Source: Streptomyces sp.
GTDB taxonomy: Bacteria > Actinomycetota > Actinomycetes > Streptomycetales > Streptomycetaceae
NCBI RefSeq assembly: GCF_019510245.1
Contig: NZ_JAEKKT010000157.1
Coordinates: 1 to 64,000, forward strand
Length of the DNA: 64,000 nt
Direction: 5' to 3'
Shown here in pieces: positions 18,541 to 27,808 of this stretch. The position numbers and the translations under genes were made by a program. The notes beneath the pieces were generated by a model that saw nothing but the letters and a program-made list of their open reading frames with translations, was not told the origin of the DNA and searched no databases. The stretch's first letter is position 1. Each line of letters opens with the position of its first letter.

Positions 18541-20076
18541 TCAAGCGGAGGGCGCCGAGGCCGGGGCGTACTCGAACCAGTCGAAGGCGACCGTGCCCTC
18601 GGTGGCGTACATGCCGATAACGCGGCCGGTGAAGCCGCAGGCGACCTCGGTGGACAGGTAGCGCCCGTCCAGTTCGACGAGTGGCTGGGCGTCCGAGGCG
18701 TCGGGATCGCCAACCCAGAAGACGATGGTGTCAGGGCCGGTGGTCCCGCCATCGGTGAGTTCGGGCGACGCGGGCACAAGGTCGTTCGTCCGGATCGCGA
18801 CGGTGAGGGTCAGCGGGCCGGACGGGACCGGTCGGCTGGCCACGGTCTGGCGCAGCGGACCGATCCGGGCGACGACGCCGGCCTCTCCGTTCCCGACCTC
18901 CAGTTCGTAGTGGTGGGCTTCGTCCAGGCGCACGCAGAGGCCCCCGCGTCCCGTACCCGGGTCGATCGCCGCGGTGACGCGGCAGTCGTGGTGTTGCTGG
19001 CGGCGGCCGACGAAGGTGTACCCGGGGCGGTCGAGGGTGGCGCCGGTGGCGTTGAGGGCCAGCCAGCCAGGGCGCTCGGTGAGCGACCAGGAGCCCTCCG
19101 GGCGGGTGAACGGCGAGACCCACTGCGGCGCGAGAGCGGACTCGTCGAAGTCGTCGCGGGCGGGCAGGGCCGGAACGGGGTGCCAGGCACCGCCCGGGGC
19201 CGCGTGGCTCTCAGGAACGGGCGCGACGACGGGCCAGCCGTCCTCGTCCCACTCCACGGGGGTCAGGAACGTCTCGCGGCCGAGCACGTGCACGTCGGGC
19301 GTGAAGCCGCGGGGCCGGACGCCGAGCAGCACCATCCACCAACTGCCGTCGGGAGCCTCCACCAGGTCGGCGTGGCCGGTGTTCTGGATGGAGCGGGCGG
19401 TACCGCTGTGGGACAGCAGGGGGTTGGAGGGTGCGCCTTCCCAGGGGCCGCGCGGCGAGCGGCCGCGGGCGATGGACACGCTGTGGCCGCGTTCGGTGCC
19501 GCCTTCCGCGATCAGCAGGTACCACCAGTCGCCGATGCGGTAGAGGTGCGGCGCCTCAGGATACTTGAGGCCGCTGCCCGACCACGTGGCAAAGGGCCCC
19601 TCCAGCACCTCCCCCTTGACCGGGTCGATCCTGGCCATGTTGATGCCGCCTTCGGGCCCGGAGAACGCGCACCAGCAGGTGCCGTCCTCCTCCCACGCCA
19701 GATCGGGGTCGATCCCCTGCAGGTCGATCCACACCGGGTCGCTCCACGGCCCCTCGGGCCGCTCGGCCGAGACGACGAAGTTGCCGCCGCCGTCGATATT
19801 GGTGTTGATGACCCAGTAACGACCGTCGTGGTGGCGGATCGTGGGGGCGTAGAGGCCTCCGGACGCTTTGGCGCCGGGGAGAGGCAGCGGCAGTTGCTCG
19901 GACCGGTCGAGCACGTTGCCGATCTGCTCCCAGTGCACGAGGTCCTTGCTGTGGAAGATCGGCAGCCCGGGGAAGTATTCGAAGCTGGAGCACACCAGGT
20001 AGTAGTCGTCACCGACCCGGCACACGCTCGGATCGGGGTGGAACCCGCTGATCACAGGGTTGTCGTACGTACGCAC
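18541..20076 (-). CDS. GH43 glycosidase (beta-xylosidase/arabinofuranosidase type)
   Basis: 511 aa from GTG 20076, with GAAAGGA nine bases upstream; no signal peptide, so cytoplasmic. It begins VRTYDNPVISGFHPDPSVCR, the GH43 opening with the catalytic base Asp in HPDPS. IDPDLAWEEDG supplies the central Asp and LKYPEAPHLYRIG the general acid Glu. After about residue 310 a beta-sandwich C-terminal domain follows (PGWLALNATGATLDRPGYTF), as in GH43 xylosidases with a concanavalin-like C-terminal domain. Its role would be to cleave imported xylo- or arabinoxylo-oligosaccharides. It lies downstream of GH3 with an esterase remnant between, in the same transcription direction. Confidence 0.9.
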   Translation of the reverse strand: MRTYDNPVISGFHPDPSVCRVGDDYYLVCSSFEYFPGLPIFHSKDLVHWEQIGNVLDRSEQLPLPLPGAKASGGLYAPTIRHHDGRYWVINTNIDGGGNFVVSAERPEGPWSDPVWIDLQGIDPDLAWEEDGTCWCAFSGPEGGINMARIDPVKGEVLEGPFATWSGSGLKYPEAPHLYRIGDWWYLLIAEGGTERGHSVSIARGRSPRGPWEGAPSNPLLSHSGTARSIQNTGHADLVEAPDGSWWMVLLGVRPRGFTPDVHVLGRETFLTPVEWDEDGWPVVAPVPESHAAPGGAWHPVPALPARDDFDESALAPQWVSPFTRPEGSWSLTERPGWLALNATGATLDRPGYTFVGRRQQHHDCRVTAAIDPGTGRGGLCVRLDEAHHYELEVGNGEAGVVARIGPLRQTVASRPVPSGPLTLTVAIRTNDLVPASPELTDGGTTGPDTIVFWVGDPDASDAQPLVELDGRYLSTEVACGFTGRVIGMYATEGTVAFDWFEYAPASAPSA

Positions 20077-20249
20077 AGAATGTGTTCCTTTCGGGCAGCC
20101 GGGTGCCGTGGAGCGAGTCCAAGGGGTGCCGTAACTGCTGGTTACTGTTCGCCGGGTTGCGTCCGCGTCGGTTCGGAAAGCTGATCTCCGCGTGCGGCAG
20201 GAGGGCGCGGACCCGGTGCGCAGCGACTCACTCGTCCCCTCTCCGGCAG

Positions 20250-20751
20250 TTCGGCGTAGGAGTCGTGGCGCCAGGTCGGGGACAGCGAGTGCGGTGCCGC
20301 CGCCCTGGCTTTGTCCGATCACAGCGACCCGGTCAGGGTCGACGCGGTCCAGCCGGCGGACGGCGTCCACGGCCCGGACCGCCTCGGTGAGCAGTCGGCG
20401 GTAGTGGTACGTGCGCGGCGAGCTGATGCCTCGGGTCATCACGCCGGAGACCTCCGGCCCGGTCGGGCCGGAGTCGGGGGTCGCGCCCCGGCTCCAGCCC
20501 GAGCCCGGCCCGCGCGTGTCCACCTGGAGGTGGGCGTACCCGGCGGACGCCCAGAGCAGGTTCTCCAGCACATGCCCCCGTCCGCCGCCACCCTTGACCG
20601 GCCCCATGCCGAAGCCCGGGAAGGTGACGTCGAAGGTGTCCACGGTGCTCAGTCCGGTGCTGACCGGCGTCAGGCCGACCTCGCCGCTGTACGAGCGGGC
20701 CTCCTCGGGCAGGTCGGTGTACACGCGCGGCTCTCGTTGCGTCAGCGGCAC
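20250..20751 (-). pseudogene. Acetylxylan esterase (CE7 type), decayed
   Basis: The frame starting at 20751 overlaps the GH3 stop by ten bases and carries CE7-like segments: STGLSTVDTFDVTFPGFG, GGGRGHVLENLLWASAGYAH, QVDTRGPGSGWSRGATPD and VAVIGQSQGGGTALAV (nucleophile Ser). The N-terminus is shortened, about 25-30 residues are missing between PVKG and GGGRG, and the protein ends soon after the nucleophile, so the catalytic Asp and His are absent. The frame stays open into GH43 without a stop, so a 736-codon chimera is possible on paper. Function lost. Confidence 0.75.
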
Positions 20752-23102
20752 TCGACGGTGACGACGGGGTGCAACCTACGGGTGTGGTCGACCTCCCGGA
20801 CCGGGCCGGTCAGGCGCAGCGGGACCGTGATGCGGTGGTCGGTGCTGCTGGCTGAGATCCGCAGTTCCAGCTCGCCGGGTTCGACGATGCGACGGCCCGT
20901 GCGGCCGGTGAAGGAGGCCAGGTCCGCGGGGAGTTCCAGGAGGACCCGGCAGGCTTCCCCGGGTTCGAGCGGGAGGCGCCGGTAGCCGACGAGGCGCTGC
21001 ATCGGCTGGACCACCGAGGCCACCGGGTCGTGCAGGTAGAACTGCACGACCTCGCAGCCGGAGCGTTCGCCGGTGTTGCGGACCTCGAAGGCGATCCGGA
21101 AGCTGCCGTCGGTGCCGGTCTCCGCGACGCTGACGTCGAGCGCGGACCACTCGAATTCCGTGTAGCCGAGCCCGTGCCCGAACCCGTAGGCCGCGCTGGT
21201 GCTGGTGCTGGACACGTCGCTGTCCTGGGCCAGCCGGGCGGCCAGGTAGGTGGAGGGCTGAACACCCTTGTGCCGCGGCACACTCACGGGCAGCCGTCCG
21301 GAGGGGTTCACCCGCCCGCTGAGCACGCCGGCGATCGCCTCGGTGCCCGCCTCCCCAGGGAAGAAGGACTGCACGATCGCCGCCGCCTCCGTGTCGGCGC
21401 GGCCCAGTGCGTAAGGGCGGCCCGCCAGCATGACGAGCACCACGGGCGTGTCGGCATCCAGCAGGGCGTCGAGCAACTGCTGCTGCACGCCGGGCAGTTG
21501 AATCGATTCGGCGTCGCATCCCTCGCCGCTGGTGCCGCGGCCGAACAGGCCGGCGCGGTCCCCGAGAGCGAGCACCACGACGTCGGCGACGCGGGCCGCC
21601 GCGACCGCCTCGGCGAAGCCGGCCGTGCTGTCGCCGTCGACCGTCGCACCGGGCGCGGAGAAGATCTCGGCGTCGGGGAACTCGGCCGCCAGGGTCTCGC
21701 GCAGCGTGGGCAGCGCGATGCCGGTCGGGACCTCGGGGTGTTGCGAGCCGACGTGCACGGGGAAGGAGTAGCAGCCCAGCACGGCCGTCGGGGTGTCGGC
21801 GTTGGGGCCGATCAGCGCGATCCGGCGGGGGCGGCCGAGTGGCAGCGTGCCGTCATTGCGCAGCAGCACGACGGCCTGCTCCGCCAGTTCGCGCGCCAAC
21901 TCCCGGTTGGCCGGGGGGTCCAGGTCGACGCTGCCGCGCAGCGCCTCGGGAACGGCCAGTTCCGCTCCGGAGAGCGCCTGCGGAACCGGGTTCCAGTCGG
22001 GGTCGAGCAGGCCGAGCTGTGCCTTCTGGACGAGGATCCGGCGCAGGGCGCGATCGATCAGCTCCTCGGGGACGGTGCCGGCCTCGACCGCGTCGAGCAG
22101 GGGCTGTCCGAATGTCTTGACGGTCGGCAGTTCGACGTCGACGCCGCTGGCGAGGGCAAGCCCGGCGGCTTCGTCCCAGCTTCCGGCGACGCCGTGCAGG
22201 AGCTTGAGGAAGGCGATGCCGAAGTAGTCCGCCACCACCGTCCCGTCGAAGCCCCAGGTGTCCCGGAGCAGACCGGTGAGCAGTTCCTGGTCGGCGGCCG
22301 AGGGGATGCCGTCGGTGTCGGTGTAGGCGTGCATGACCGAGCGCGGTCGGCCCTCGCGCAGCGCCATCTCGAACGGAGGAAGGATGACGTCGGCGCGCTC
22401 GCGGGCGCCCATGGAGACCGGTGCGAGGTTGCGGCCGGCCCGCGAGGCGGAGTAGCCGGCGAAGTGCTTGAGCGTGGCGACGATCCCGGCGGACTCCAGG
22501 CCCTGCACGTAGGCGGTGGCGATGGTGCCGACCAGGTACGGGTCCTCGCCGATGGTCTCCTCGACGCGGCCCCAGCGGGCGTCGCGCACCACGTCGAGCA
22601 CGGGGGCGAGGCCCTGGTGGACGCCGACGGCGCGCATGTCGGTCCCGATGGCGGTGGCCATGGTGCGCACCAGCTCGGGGTTGAAGGTCGCTCCCCAGGA
22701 CAGTGGGACCGGGTAGGCGGTCGCCCCCCAAGCCGCGAACCCGGCCAGGCACTCCTCGTGGGCGATCGCGGGTATGCCGAAGCGGTTGGCGGCGACGATG
22801 CGCTGCTGGGAGCGGGCGAGCGAGAGCGCACCGACGGCGGCGTCCACGGGAACGGTGCCGAAGGGCCGGGTCAGCTGGCCCAGACCGTTCGGCAGCAGCT
22901 CGTCAAGGTCCGGCGGCTCCTCCATCTCGTGCTGGTGCGGGGCGACCTCGCCGCCCTCGTCGGAGGCGCCCACCCAGACGCCGACCAGCTGCGCTGTCTT
23001 CTCCCGCAGGGTCATCGCCGCGATTAGGGCGTCGGCCCTGGTCGCGGGGTCGAGCGAGACGTCCCGCCACACAGGGTTGGCGAGCTCGACGGTGGGGTTC
23101 AT
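20742..23102 (-). CDS. bxlA: GH3 beta-xylosidase/beta-glucosidase (BxlA-like)
   Basis: 786 aa, no signal peptide, cytoplasmic. GH3 domain: QQRIVAANRFGIPAIAHEE, LKHFAGYSASRAGRNLAPV, and nucleophile Asp in TVVADYFGI near residue 290. A GH3 C-terminal domain follows (VVLALGDRAGLFGRGTSGEG) and a fibronectin III-like end (YRRLPLEPGEACRVLLELP). ATG 23102 is used; GTG 23114 would overlap the permease stop by GTGA and put a GGAGG site just upstream, so coupling is likely. Position as last gene after a sugar ABC transporter matches the bxlEFGA order described in Streptomyces. Xylobiose is the likely substrate; the symbol is by synteny. Confidence 0.88.
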   Translation of the reverse strand: MNPTVELANPVWRDVSLDPATRADALIAAMTLREKTAQLVGVWVGASDEGGEVAPHQHEMEEPPDLDELLPNGLGQLTRPFGTVPVDAAVGALSLARSQQRIVAANRFGIPAIAHEECLAGFAAWGATAYPVPLSWGATFNPELVRTMATAIGTDMRAVGVHQGLAPVLDVVRDARWGRVEETIGEDPYLVGTIATAYVQGLESAGIVATLKHFAGYSASRAGRNLAPVSMGARERADVILPPFEMALREGRPRSVMHAYTDTDGIPSAADQELLTGLLRDTWGFDGTVVADYFGIAFLKLLHGVAGSWDEAAGLALASGVDVELPTVKTFGQPLLDAVEAGTVPEELIDRALRRILVQKAQLGLLDPDWNPVPQALSGAELAVPEALRGSVDLDPPANRELARELAEQAVVLLRNDGTLPLGRPRRIALIGPNADTPTAVLGCYSFPVHVGSQHPEVPTGIALPTLRETLAAEFPDAEIFSAPGATVDGDSTAGFAEAVAAARVADVVVLALGDRAGLFGRGTSGEGCDAESIQLPGVQQQLLDALLDADTPVVLVMLAGRPYALGRADTEAAAIVQSFFPGEAGTEAIAGVLSGRVNPSGRLPVSVPRHKGVQPSTYLAARLAQDSDVSSTSTSAAYGFGHGLGYTEFEWSALDVSVAETGTDGSFRIAFEVRNTGERSGCEVVQFYLHDPVASVVQPMQRLVGYRRLPLEPGEACRVLLELPADLASFTGRTGRRIVEPGELELRISASSTDHRITVPLRLTGPVREVDHTRRLHPVVTVECR

Positions 23103-23110
23103 GTTGCCGG

Positions 23111-23929
23111 TCACTTTCCTCCGACCCCCATGAGCCCCTGGACCAGGGCGCGGCGGGCGAACAGGTAGACGATGAAGATGGGGAGCATGGACAGCACCAC
23201 GGCGCTGAGCAGTCCGGGGACGTCGACGCCGTGTTCGGTCTGGAAGTTGTACAGACCGAGGGTGATCACCTTGGTCGAGTCCGACTGGGTGAGGATCAGC
23301 GGGAAGAGGAAGCCGTTCCAGGCCTGGAGGGCCGAGAAGACGACGATGGAGGAGAGTCCGCCCTTCGACAGCGGCAGGACGAGTTGCCTGAAGACCCGCC
23401 ACGGGGAGGCTCCGTCCATCGCCATGGCTTCGTACAGGTCGGGGGTGATGTCGCGCATCGCCCCGGTCAGCACCAGGGTGCACACCGGCAGCGAGAACGC
23501 GGCGGTGGGCAGGATGACGCCGATCAGGTGGTCATAGAGTCCGGCCTGGCTGATCACGTAGAACATGGGCACGATCACCGCTTGCGCGGGGACCGCGAGT
23601 CCCAGCAGGAAGACCCGGAACACGACGGTGATGGTCCGGCCCTGGGCGCGCACGATGGCGTAGGCGAGCGGCGGCACCACCACCAGCACGATACCCACCA
23701 CGCTGACGGTGACGATCAGGGTGTTGAGGAAGTCCTGGCCGAAGCCGTTGGAGAACGCGTTGAGGTAGTTGCTCAGGGTCAGCTGCGACGGAAAGCTCAG
23801 CGGCCCCTGGGCGGAGTAGTTGGAGGTGGTGCGCAGGGTCGCGATCAGCAGCACGTAGAGCGGCAGGCCGATCAGAGCGAGCCATATCAGGGAGCCCAGT
23901 CCGGCAAGGTAGTTGGGGCGCTGCCGCAT
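23111..23929 (-). CDS. bxlG: ABC sugar transporter permease (BxlG-like)
   Basis: 272 aa, six hydrophobic helices, MalG-type inner-membrane permease. The EAA-type loop is EAMAMDGASPWRVFRQLVLPLSKGG near residue 170. Its ATG shares one base with the TGA of the preceding permease (TGATG), and its stop overlaps the possible GTG start of GH3, so all three are coupled. It would form the channel with the partner permease. No ATPase gene is in the cluster; Streptomyces sugar importers of this type commonly share a multitask ATPase such as MsiK encoded elsewhere. Confidence 0.9.
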   Translation of the reverse strand: MRQRPNYLAGLGSLIWLALIGLPLYVLLIATLRTTSNYSAQGPLSFPSQLTLSNYLNAFSNGFGQDFLNTLIVTVSVVGIVLVVVPPLAYAIVRAQGRTITVVFRVFLLGLAVPAQAVIVPMFYVISQAGLYDHLIGVILPTAAFSLPVCTLVLTGAMRDITPDLYEAMAMDGASPWRVFRQLVLPLSKGGLSSIVVFSALQAWNGFLFPLILTQSDSTKVITLGLYNFQTEHGVDVPGLLSAVVLSMLPIFIVYLFARRALVQGLMGVGGK

Positions 23930-24861
23930 CAGATCCCCTCCGCCGTGCCGCGCATCTTGTCGTAGCCGGAGAGCCGGACCACGGCCAGGGAGATGAGGGT
24001 GGCGACCACGACCAGGACCAGCGCGATGGCCGAGCCGGCGCCGAAGTCGTACTCCTTGAAGCCCTGCTCGTACATGTAGTAGGCGCTGACCGTGGTGTCC
24101 GTGCCGGGACCGCCCTGGGTGAGGATCAGCACCGTGTCGAAGGTGGTCAGCCCGCCGACGACCATGAGGATCATCGAGGTGATCATGGTGTTGCGCAGTT
24201 GCGGCAGGGTGACGTGGAAGAACTGCCGCACGGTGCCGGCCCCGTCGATCGCCGCGGCCTGGTAGAGCACCTGCGGAATCGCGCGGGCGCCGCCCTCATA
24301 GAGCAGCGCGTGCAGGGGGGTGAACTGCCACATTCCGACGAAGGTCAGCACCGCGATCGAACCGGCCTGGCTGCCGAGCAGGTTGCCGTTGCCGAACAGC
24401 CAGGGAAGCTGGCCCGGGATGCCGAAGTTGGGGTCGAGCAAGGCGCGCCACACCACCGAGACCGCAGTCGCCGAGAGCAGCAGGGGGACGAAGAAGATCG
24501 CGGACAGCACGGCCCGGTTGCGCTGGGGTCCGGCCGCCCAGACGCCCAGCAGGATGCTGATGGGCGTCTGCGTCACGACCCCGAGCACGGTGAGCACGAG
24601 GGTGAGCCAGACGCTCTGGGCCATCACCGGGTCGTGGATCAGCTTGGTCCAGTTCGCCAGGCCGTTGAAGTGCGGCGAGGTGATGCCGTCCCAGCTGGTG
24701 AAGGACAGCACCGCGACCAGCACCAGCGGGAGGATCGCGAAGAGGAGGAAGAAGACGGTCGCGGGTACCGCCCAGACGAAGCCCGGGCGGGTCACCCCGA
24801 CGCCGGGCCGGCGCGCCTTGAGGCGGCGGCCGGACACGGCTGCGAGAGAAAGGGAGCTCAT
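23929..24861 (-). CDS. bxlF: ABC sugar transporter permease (BxlF-like)
   Basis: 310 aa MalF/UgpA-type permease. The N-terminus is a basic cytoplasmic tail followed by a first helix (VWAVPATVFFLLFAILPLVL); five further helices follow, and the EAA-type motif appears as YQAAAIDGAGTVRQFFHVTLP near residue 210. ATG 24861 starts ten bases after the binding-protein stop. It pairs with the downstream permease to import oligosaccharide delivered by the lipoprotein. Confidence 0.9.
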   Translation of the reverse strand: MSSLSLAAVSGRRLKARRPGVGVTRPGFVWAVPATVFFLLFAILPLVLVAVLSFTSWDGITSPHFNGLANWTKLIHDPVMAQSVWLTLVLTVLGVVTQTPISILLGVWAAGPQRNRAVLSAIFFVPLLLSATAVSVVWRALLDPNFGIPGQLPWLFGNGNLLGSQAGSIAVLTFVGMWQFTPLHALLYEGGARAIPQVLYQAAAIDGAGTVRQFFHVTLPQLRNTMITSMILMVVGGLTTFDTVLILTQGGPGTDTTVSAYYMYEQGFKEYDFGAGSAIALVLVVVATLISLAVVRLSGYDKMRGTAEGI

Positions 24862-24870
24862 CGGTCCTAC

Positions 24871-26190
24871 TCAGGAGGTGGACAGCGACTGCATCGCCTG
24901 GATGAAGCCGTTGGCGTCGGTCTTGCCGTCGAAGAACTTCTGAATGGCCGTGTGGAGCGGCGTGGCCTCCGACTGCGGGTAGGCCTGGTCCCAGGACAGC
25001 TGGAACGACGGGGCCGCCTTGACCAGGTCGAACTGGAACTTCGAGTAGTCCGGGCTGGCCGAGGTGGACAGGAACTTGGGGGTGTTGGTGGTGGTCGGCA
25101 GGTTGCCGATGCCGAGCTGGGCCTTCACGAACTCGTCGGAGTACATGAGCTTGAGGAAGGCCGCCACGGTGTCGGGGTGCTTGGTCTTCTTCAGGACGGA
25201 GTAGAAGTTGTTGGTGTTGCCGACGAGGTCCTTCGGGTCGCCCTTGCCGCCACTGACGGTCGGGAAGGCGCTGTAGCCGAGGTCGTTCTTGGCGAAGTCG
25301 GGGTTGTTGGACTGCTGGGTGGAGTACTCCCAGGAGCCCATCAGCTCGAAGGCGGCCTTGCCCTTGGCCAGCAGCGCCGGGGACCCGCCGTCGGTGAACT
25401 TCACCGAGTCGAAGTTGCTGCCGAATGCGCCGGCGTCGACCAGCTGCTTCAGCATGCTCAGGGCCTTCTGGCTTTCCGGTCTGGCCCACGCGCTCTTGTC
25501 ACCGGCGAGCGCCTTCTGGAACAGGTCCGGCCCGGCGACCCGGTCGAAGACGTACTCGAACCACATGAGGGTGGGCCACTGGTCGCCGCCGCCGAGCGCG
25601 ATCGGGGTCAGGCCCTTGCCCTTGAGCACCTTGACGTCGTTGATCAGGTCGTCCCAGGTCTGCGGGACGCTCAGGCCGGCGCCCGCCAGGACCTTCTTGT
25701 TGTTGAAGAGCAGCACGGGCTGCGTGCCGCGCATCGGGACACCGTAGGACTTGCCGTCGACCACCGCGGTGTTGAACACCGAGGGGAGGAAGTTGGCCTT
25801 GAGCCCCGGGTCCTTGGCGATCATGTCGTCCAAGGGGAGCAGGAGGTTCTTCTTGGCGAAGGGCGCGATGCTGCCGCCGCCCCAGTTGAAGAAGATGTCC
25901 GGGGCCTGCGGGGTGTTGATGATCGTGTTGAGCTTGGACTGGTAGTCGGCGCCGGGGATGGTGTCCAGCACCACCTTGACCTTCGAGGTCTTGTTGAACG
26001 TGTCGACGATCTGCTTTTCGACCTTGTTCGCGGAGTCCCCGTAGACGAGGACGTGGATCGCCCCGGAGCTGGAGCCGCCGCTGGACCCGCATGCGGTGGT
26101 CAGACCGAGCAGCAGCGCGGTCGTTGCCGCTGCTGCGGCGAGTCTGTTCCGGGTCGCACCGTTGCGAACGGTCACGCGAAGAGAACCCAT
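24871..26190 (-). CDS. bxlE: Sugar-binding lipoprotein of ABC transporter (BxlE-like)
   Basis: 439 aa. A lipoprotein signal ends LLLGLTTAC, with the lipid-bearing Cys at residue 34, followed by a GSSGGSSSG linker, so it is anchored on the outer face of the membrane. The body is a family-1 type extracellular solute-binding protein: VVLDTIPGADYQSKLNTII, PQAPDIFFNWGG, LPLDDMI, WDDLINDVKVLKGKGLTPIAL and KAAFELMGSWEY. It heads the operon, opposite a LacI gene across a 196-bp intergenic region with a candidate operator at its 5' end. The expected ligand is xylobiose or a related oligosaccharide. Confidence 0.9.
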   Translation of the reverse strand: MGSLRVTVRNGATRNRLAAAAATTALLLGLTTACGSSGGSSSGAIHVLVYGDSANKVEKQIVDTFNKTSKVKVVLDTIPGADYQSKLNTIINTPQAPDIFFNWGGGSIAPFAKKNLLLPLDDMIAKDPGLKANFLPSVFNTAVVDGKSYGVPMRGTQPVLLFNNKKVLAGAGLSVPQTWDDLINDVKVLKGKGLTPIALGGGDQWPTLMWFEYVFDRVAGPDLFQKALAGDKSAWARPESQKALSMLKQLVDAGAFGSNFDSVKFTDGGSPALLAKGKAAFELMGSWEYSTQQSNNPDFAKNDLGYSAFPTVSGGKGDPKDLVGNTNNFYSVLKKTKHPDTVAAFLKLMYSDEFVKAQLGIGNLPTTTNTPKFLSTSASPDYSKFQFDLVKAAPSFQLSWDQAYPQSEATPLHTAIQKFFDGKTDANGFIQAMQSLSTS

Positions 26191-26205
26191 GGGATTGCCA
26201 CTCCG

Positions 26206-26218
26206 TCGATAATTTCGA
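26206..26218. promoter_or_regulatory. Candidate BxlR operator upstream of bxlE
   Basis: TCGATAATTTCGA is a 13-bp dyad 16 bp upstream of the bxlE start. It resembles the CGAA-N-TTCG type of half-sites I recall for xylobiose repressors of this family, with one arm imperfect. Position in the leader fits repression by the divergent LacI protein. The 26219-26386 remainder holds both promoters. Confidence 0.5.
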
Positions 26219-26386
26219 TGTGGTTTCCGAATGCTGCGGGAAACCTAGGCGTAACGTCGATCTCCGTCAAGGGTTTGGAAGATCTCGATTCGGACGTACC
26301 GGCTGGGGCCCTGACCAGCTAATATCCGTCTTGTACAGCCGCAGTGACGACGTACTTCGCACACCAGGGCAGCACAGGAGGGGCTC

Positions 26387-27409
26387 GTGACCAGAGCGGC
26401 GACACTCGCCGAAATCGCGCGCGAGGCGGGGGTGTCCACACCGACTGTTTCGAAAGTCGTCAACGGCCGCGCGGACGTCGCCCCCGCCACCCGGGAGCGG
26501 GTGGAGGAGCTGCTGCATCAGTACGGCTACCAGCGGCGACGCAGCAACAACGCCCCGCCCAGCCCCTTGCTTGAGCTGGTGTTCCACGAGCTCGAGAGCG
26601 CCTGGGCGATGGAGGTCATCCGCGGGGTCGAGAACGTCGTCCGCGAAGAGGGGATGAGCGTCGTCCTGTCCGAATCCTCGGGCCGGCTCAGCCTCGGGCA
26701 GTCCTGGATGGACGGAGTGCTCGCCCGCCGCCCCACCGGCGTGGTCCTGGTGCTGTCCGGGCTCGACGAGGCCCAGCAGGCGCAGCTGACCAGTCGTGAT
26801 ATCCCGTTCGTGGTGATGGACCCGGCCGGGGACCCCGGTCAGGACGTGCCGGCGGTCGGTACGACCAACTGGAACGGCGGCCTCGCCGCCACCCGCCACC
26901 TGCTCGACCTGGGCCACGGGCGCATCGGCATGATTGCCGGACCGCAGCGGATGATGTGCAGCCGCGCCCGGATCGACGGCTACCGGGCCGCGCTGGAGAC
27001 GGGCGGCGTCGCCTTCGATCCCGCACTGATCCGCGAGGGCAACTTCTACCACGAGACCGGCTACTGGGCGGGCCTGGAGCTGCTGCGCCTCGAGGACCGG
27101 CCCACCGCGATCTTCACGGGGAACGACCTGCAGGCGCTCGGCCTCTATGAGGCCGCACGGGAGTTGGGCCTACGCATCCCGGAGGATCTCAGCGTCGTCG
27201 GCTTCGACGACCTGCCCATCGCCCGCTGGGTCGGCCCACCCCTGACCACCGTCCGCCAGCCGCTGACCGAGATGGCCGAGGTCGCCGCGCGCATGGTGAT
27301 CGACCTCGCCCGCGGCAACCTGCCGTCCGCGCTGCGCGTCGACCTGGCCACCAGCCTGGTCGAGCGCAGCAGCACAGCCCCCCGGCCCCCGACCGCCGGC
27401 CGGCACTGA
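26387..27409 (+). CDS. bxlR: LacI-family repressor (BxlR-like)
   Basis: 340 aa from GTG 26387 with AGGAGGGG close upstream. The N-terminal HTH TLAEIAREAGVSTPTVSKVVNG and hinge are classical LacI; the C-terminal periplasmic-binding-like domain has WMDGVLARRPTGVVLVLSG, GLAATRHLLDLGHGRIGMI and LSVVGFDDLPIARWVGPPLTTV. Divergent orientation to the ABC-GH3 operon and family membership point to sugar-responsive repression of that operon. Candidate operators are at 26206-26218 and 27423-27435. Confidence 0.88.
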   Translation: MTRAATLAEIAREAGVSTPTVSKVVNGRADVAPATRERVEELLHQYGYQRRRSNNAPPSPLLELVFHELESAWAMEVIRGVENVVREEGMSVVLSESSGRLSLGQSWMDGVLARRPTGVVLVLSGLDEAQQAQLTSRDIPFVVMDPAGDPGQDVPAVGTTNWNGGLAATRHLLDLGHGRIGMIAGPQRMMCSRARIDGYRAALETGGVAFDPALIREGNFYHETGYWAGLELLRLEDRPTAIFTGNDLQALGLYEAARELGLRIPEDLSVVGFDDLPIARWVGPPLTTVRQPLTEMAEVAARMVIDLARGNLPSALRVDLATSLVERSSTAPRPPTAGRH

Positions 27410-27422
27410 GTCGTCGGCACCT

Positions 27423-27435
27423 TCGAAATTTTCGA
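27423..27435. promoter_or_regulatory. Perfect TCGAAA-T-TTTCGA palindrome after bxlR
   Basis: A perfect 6-bp dyad with a one-base centre, 14 bp beyond the bxlR stop. It matches the CGAA/TTCG operator style better than the site upstream of bxlE. No gene starts next to it now; a target gene may have been lost downstream. Confidence 0.5.
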
Positions 27436-27808
27436 CAGCACGTGACACATCGCTCCGGACGCGTACCGCGGGCACTGGAGCCATTGCCCCTCGAACCGCC
27501 CCACTGCCGGCTGCCGGCCAGGTTGCCCCGCGCACATCGACTGCTTCGGGCGCGTCCCGCTTCCCGCAACGGCATCCCCCGGGACGGCTCGAGCCCCGAC
27601 AGAACCCAGGTGAGTCGTGTCAAGAAGCCGTATCTCCATCGATCATGAGGACGGTTCTGATCGAACACGGTCCCCGGCCGGGTGATCTCGGCCGTCACTC
27701 CCGCCTCGGACACCGCAGGCCGAACGCCTACGAAACAGCGTCCCGAACAACACCAACTACGCCGGCCCCAGCCGCATGACCCATGTCCAAGACTCGGAGT
27801 CAAGGCCC
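27436..27808. other. Intergenic stretch before the IS4-like element
   Basis: No reading frame with convincing composition on either strand. It may be what remains of a gene once controlled by the palindrome at 27423-27435. Confidence 0.4.

Noticed and set aside
24199..26322. 707-codon plus-strand frame opposite the ABC transporter genes
   Set aside because: Composition (runs of Glu, Gly, Val, Arg) is that of an antisense shadow; the opposite strand has three clear transporter genes.
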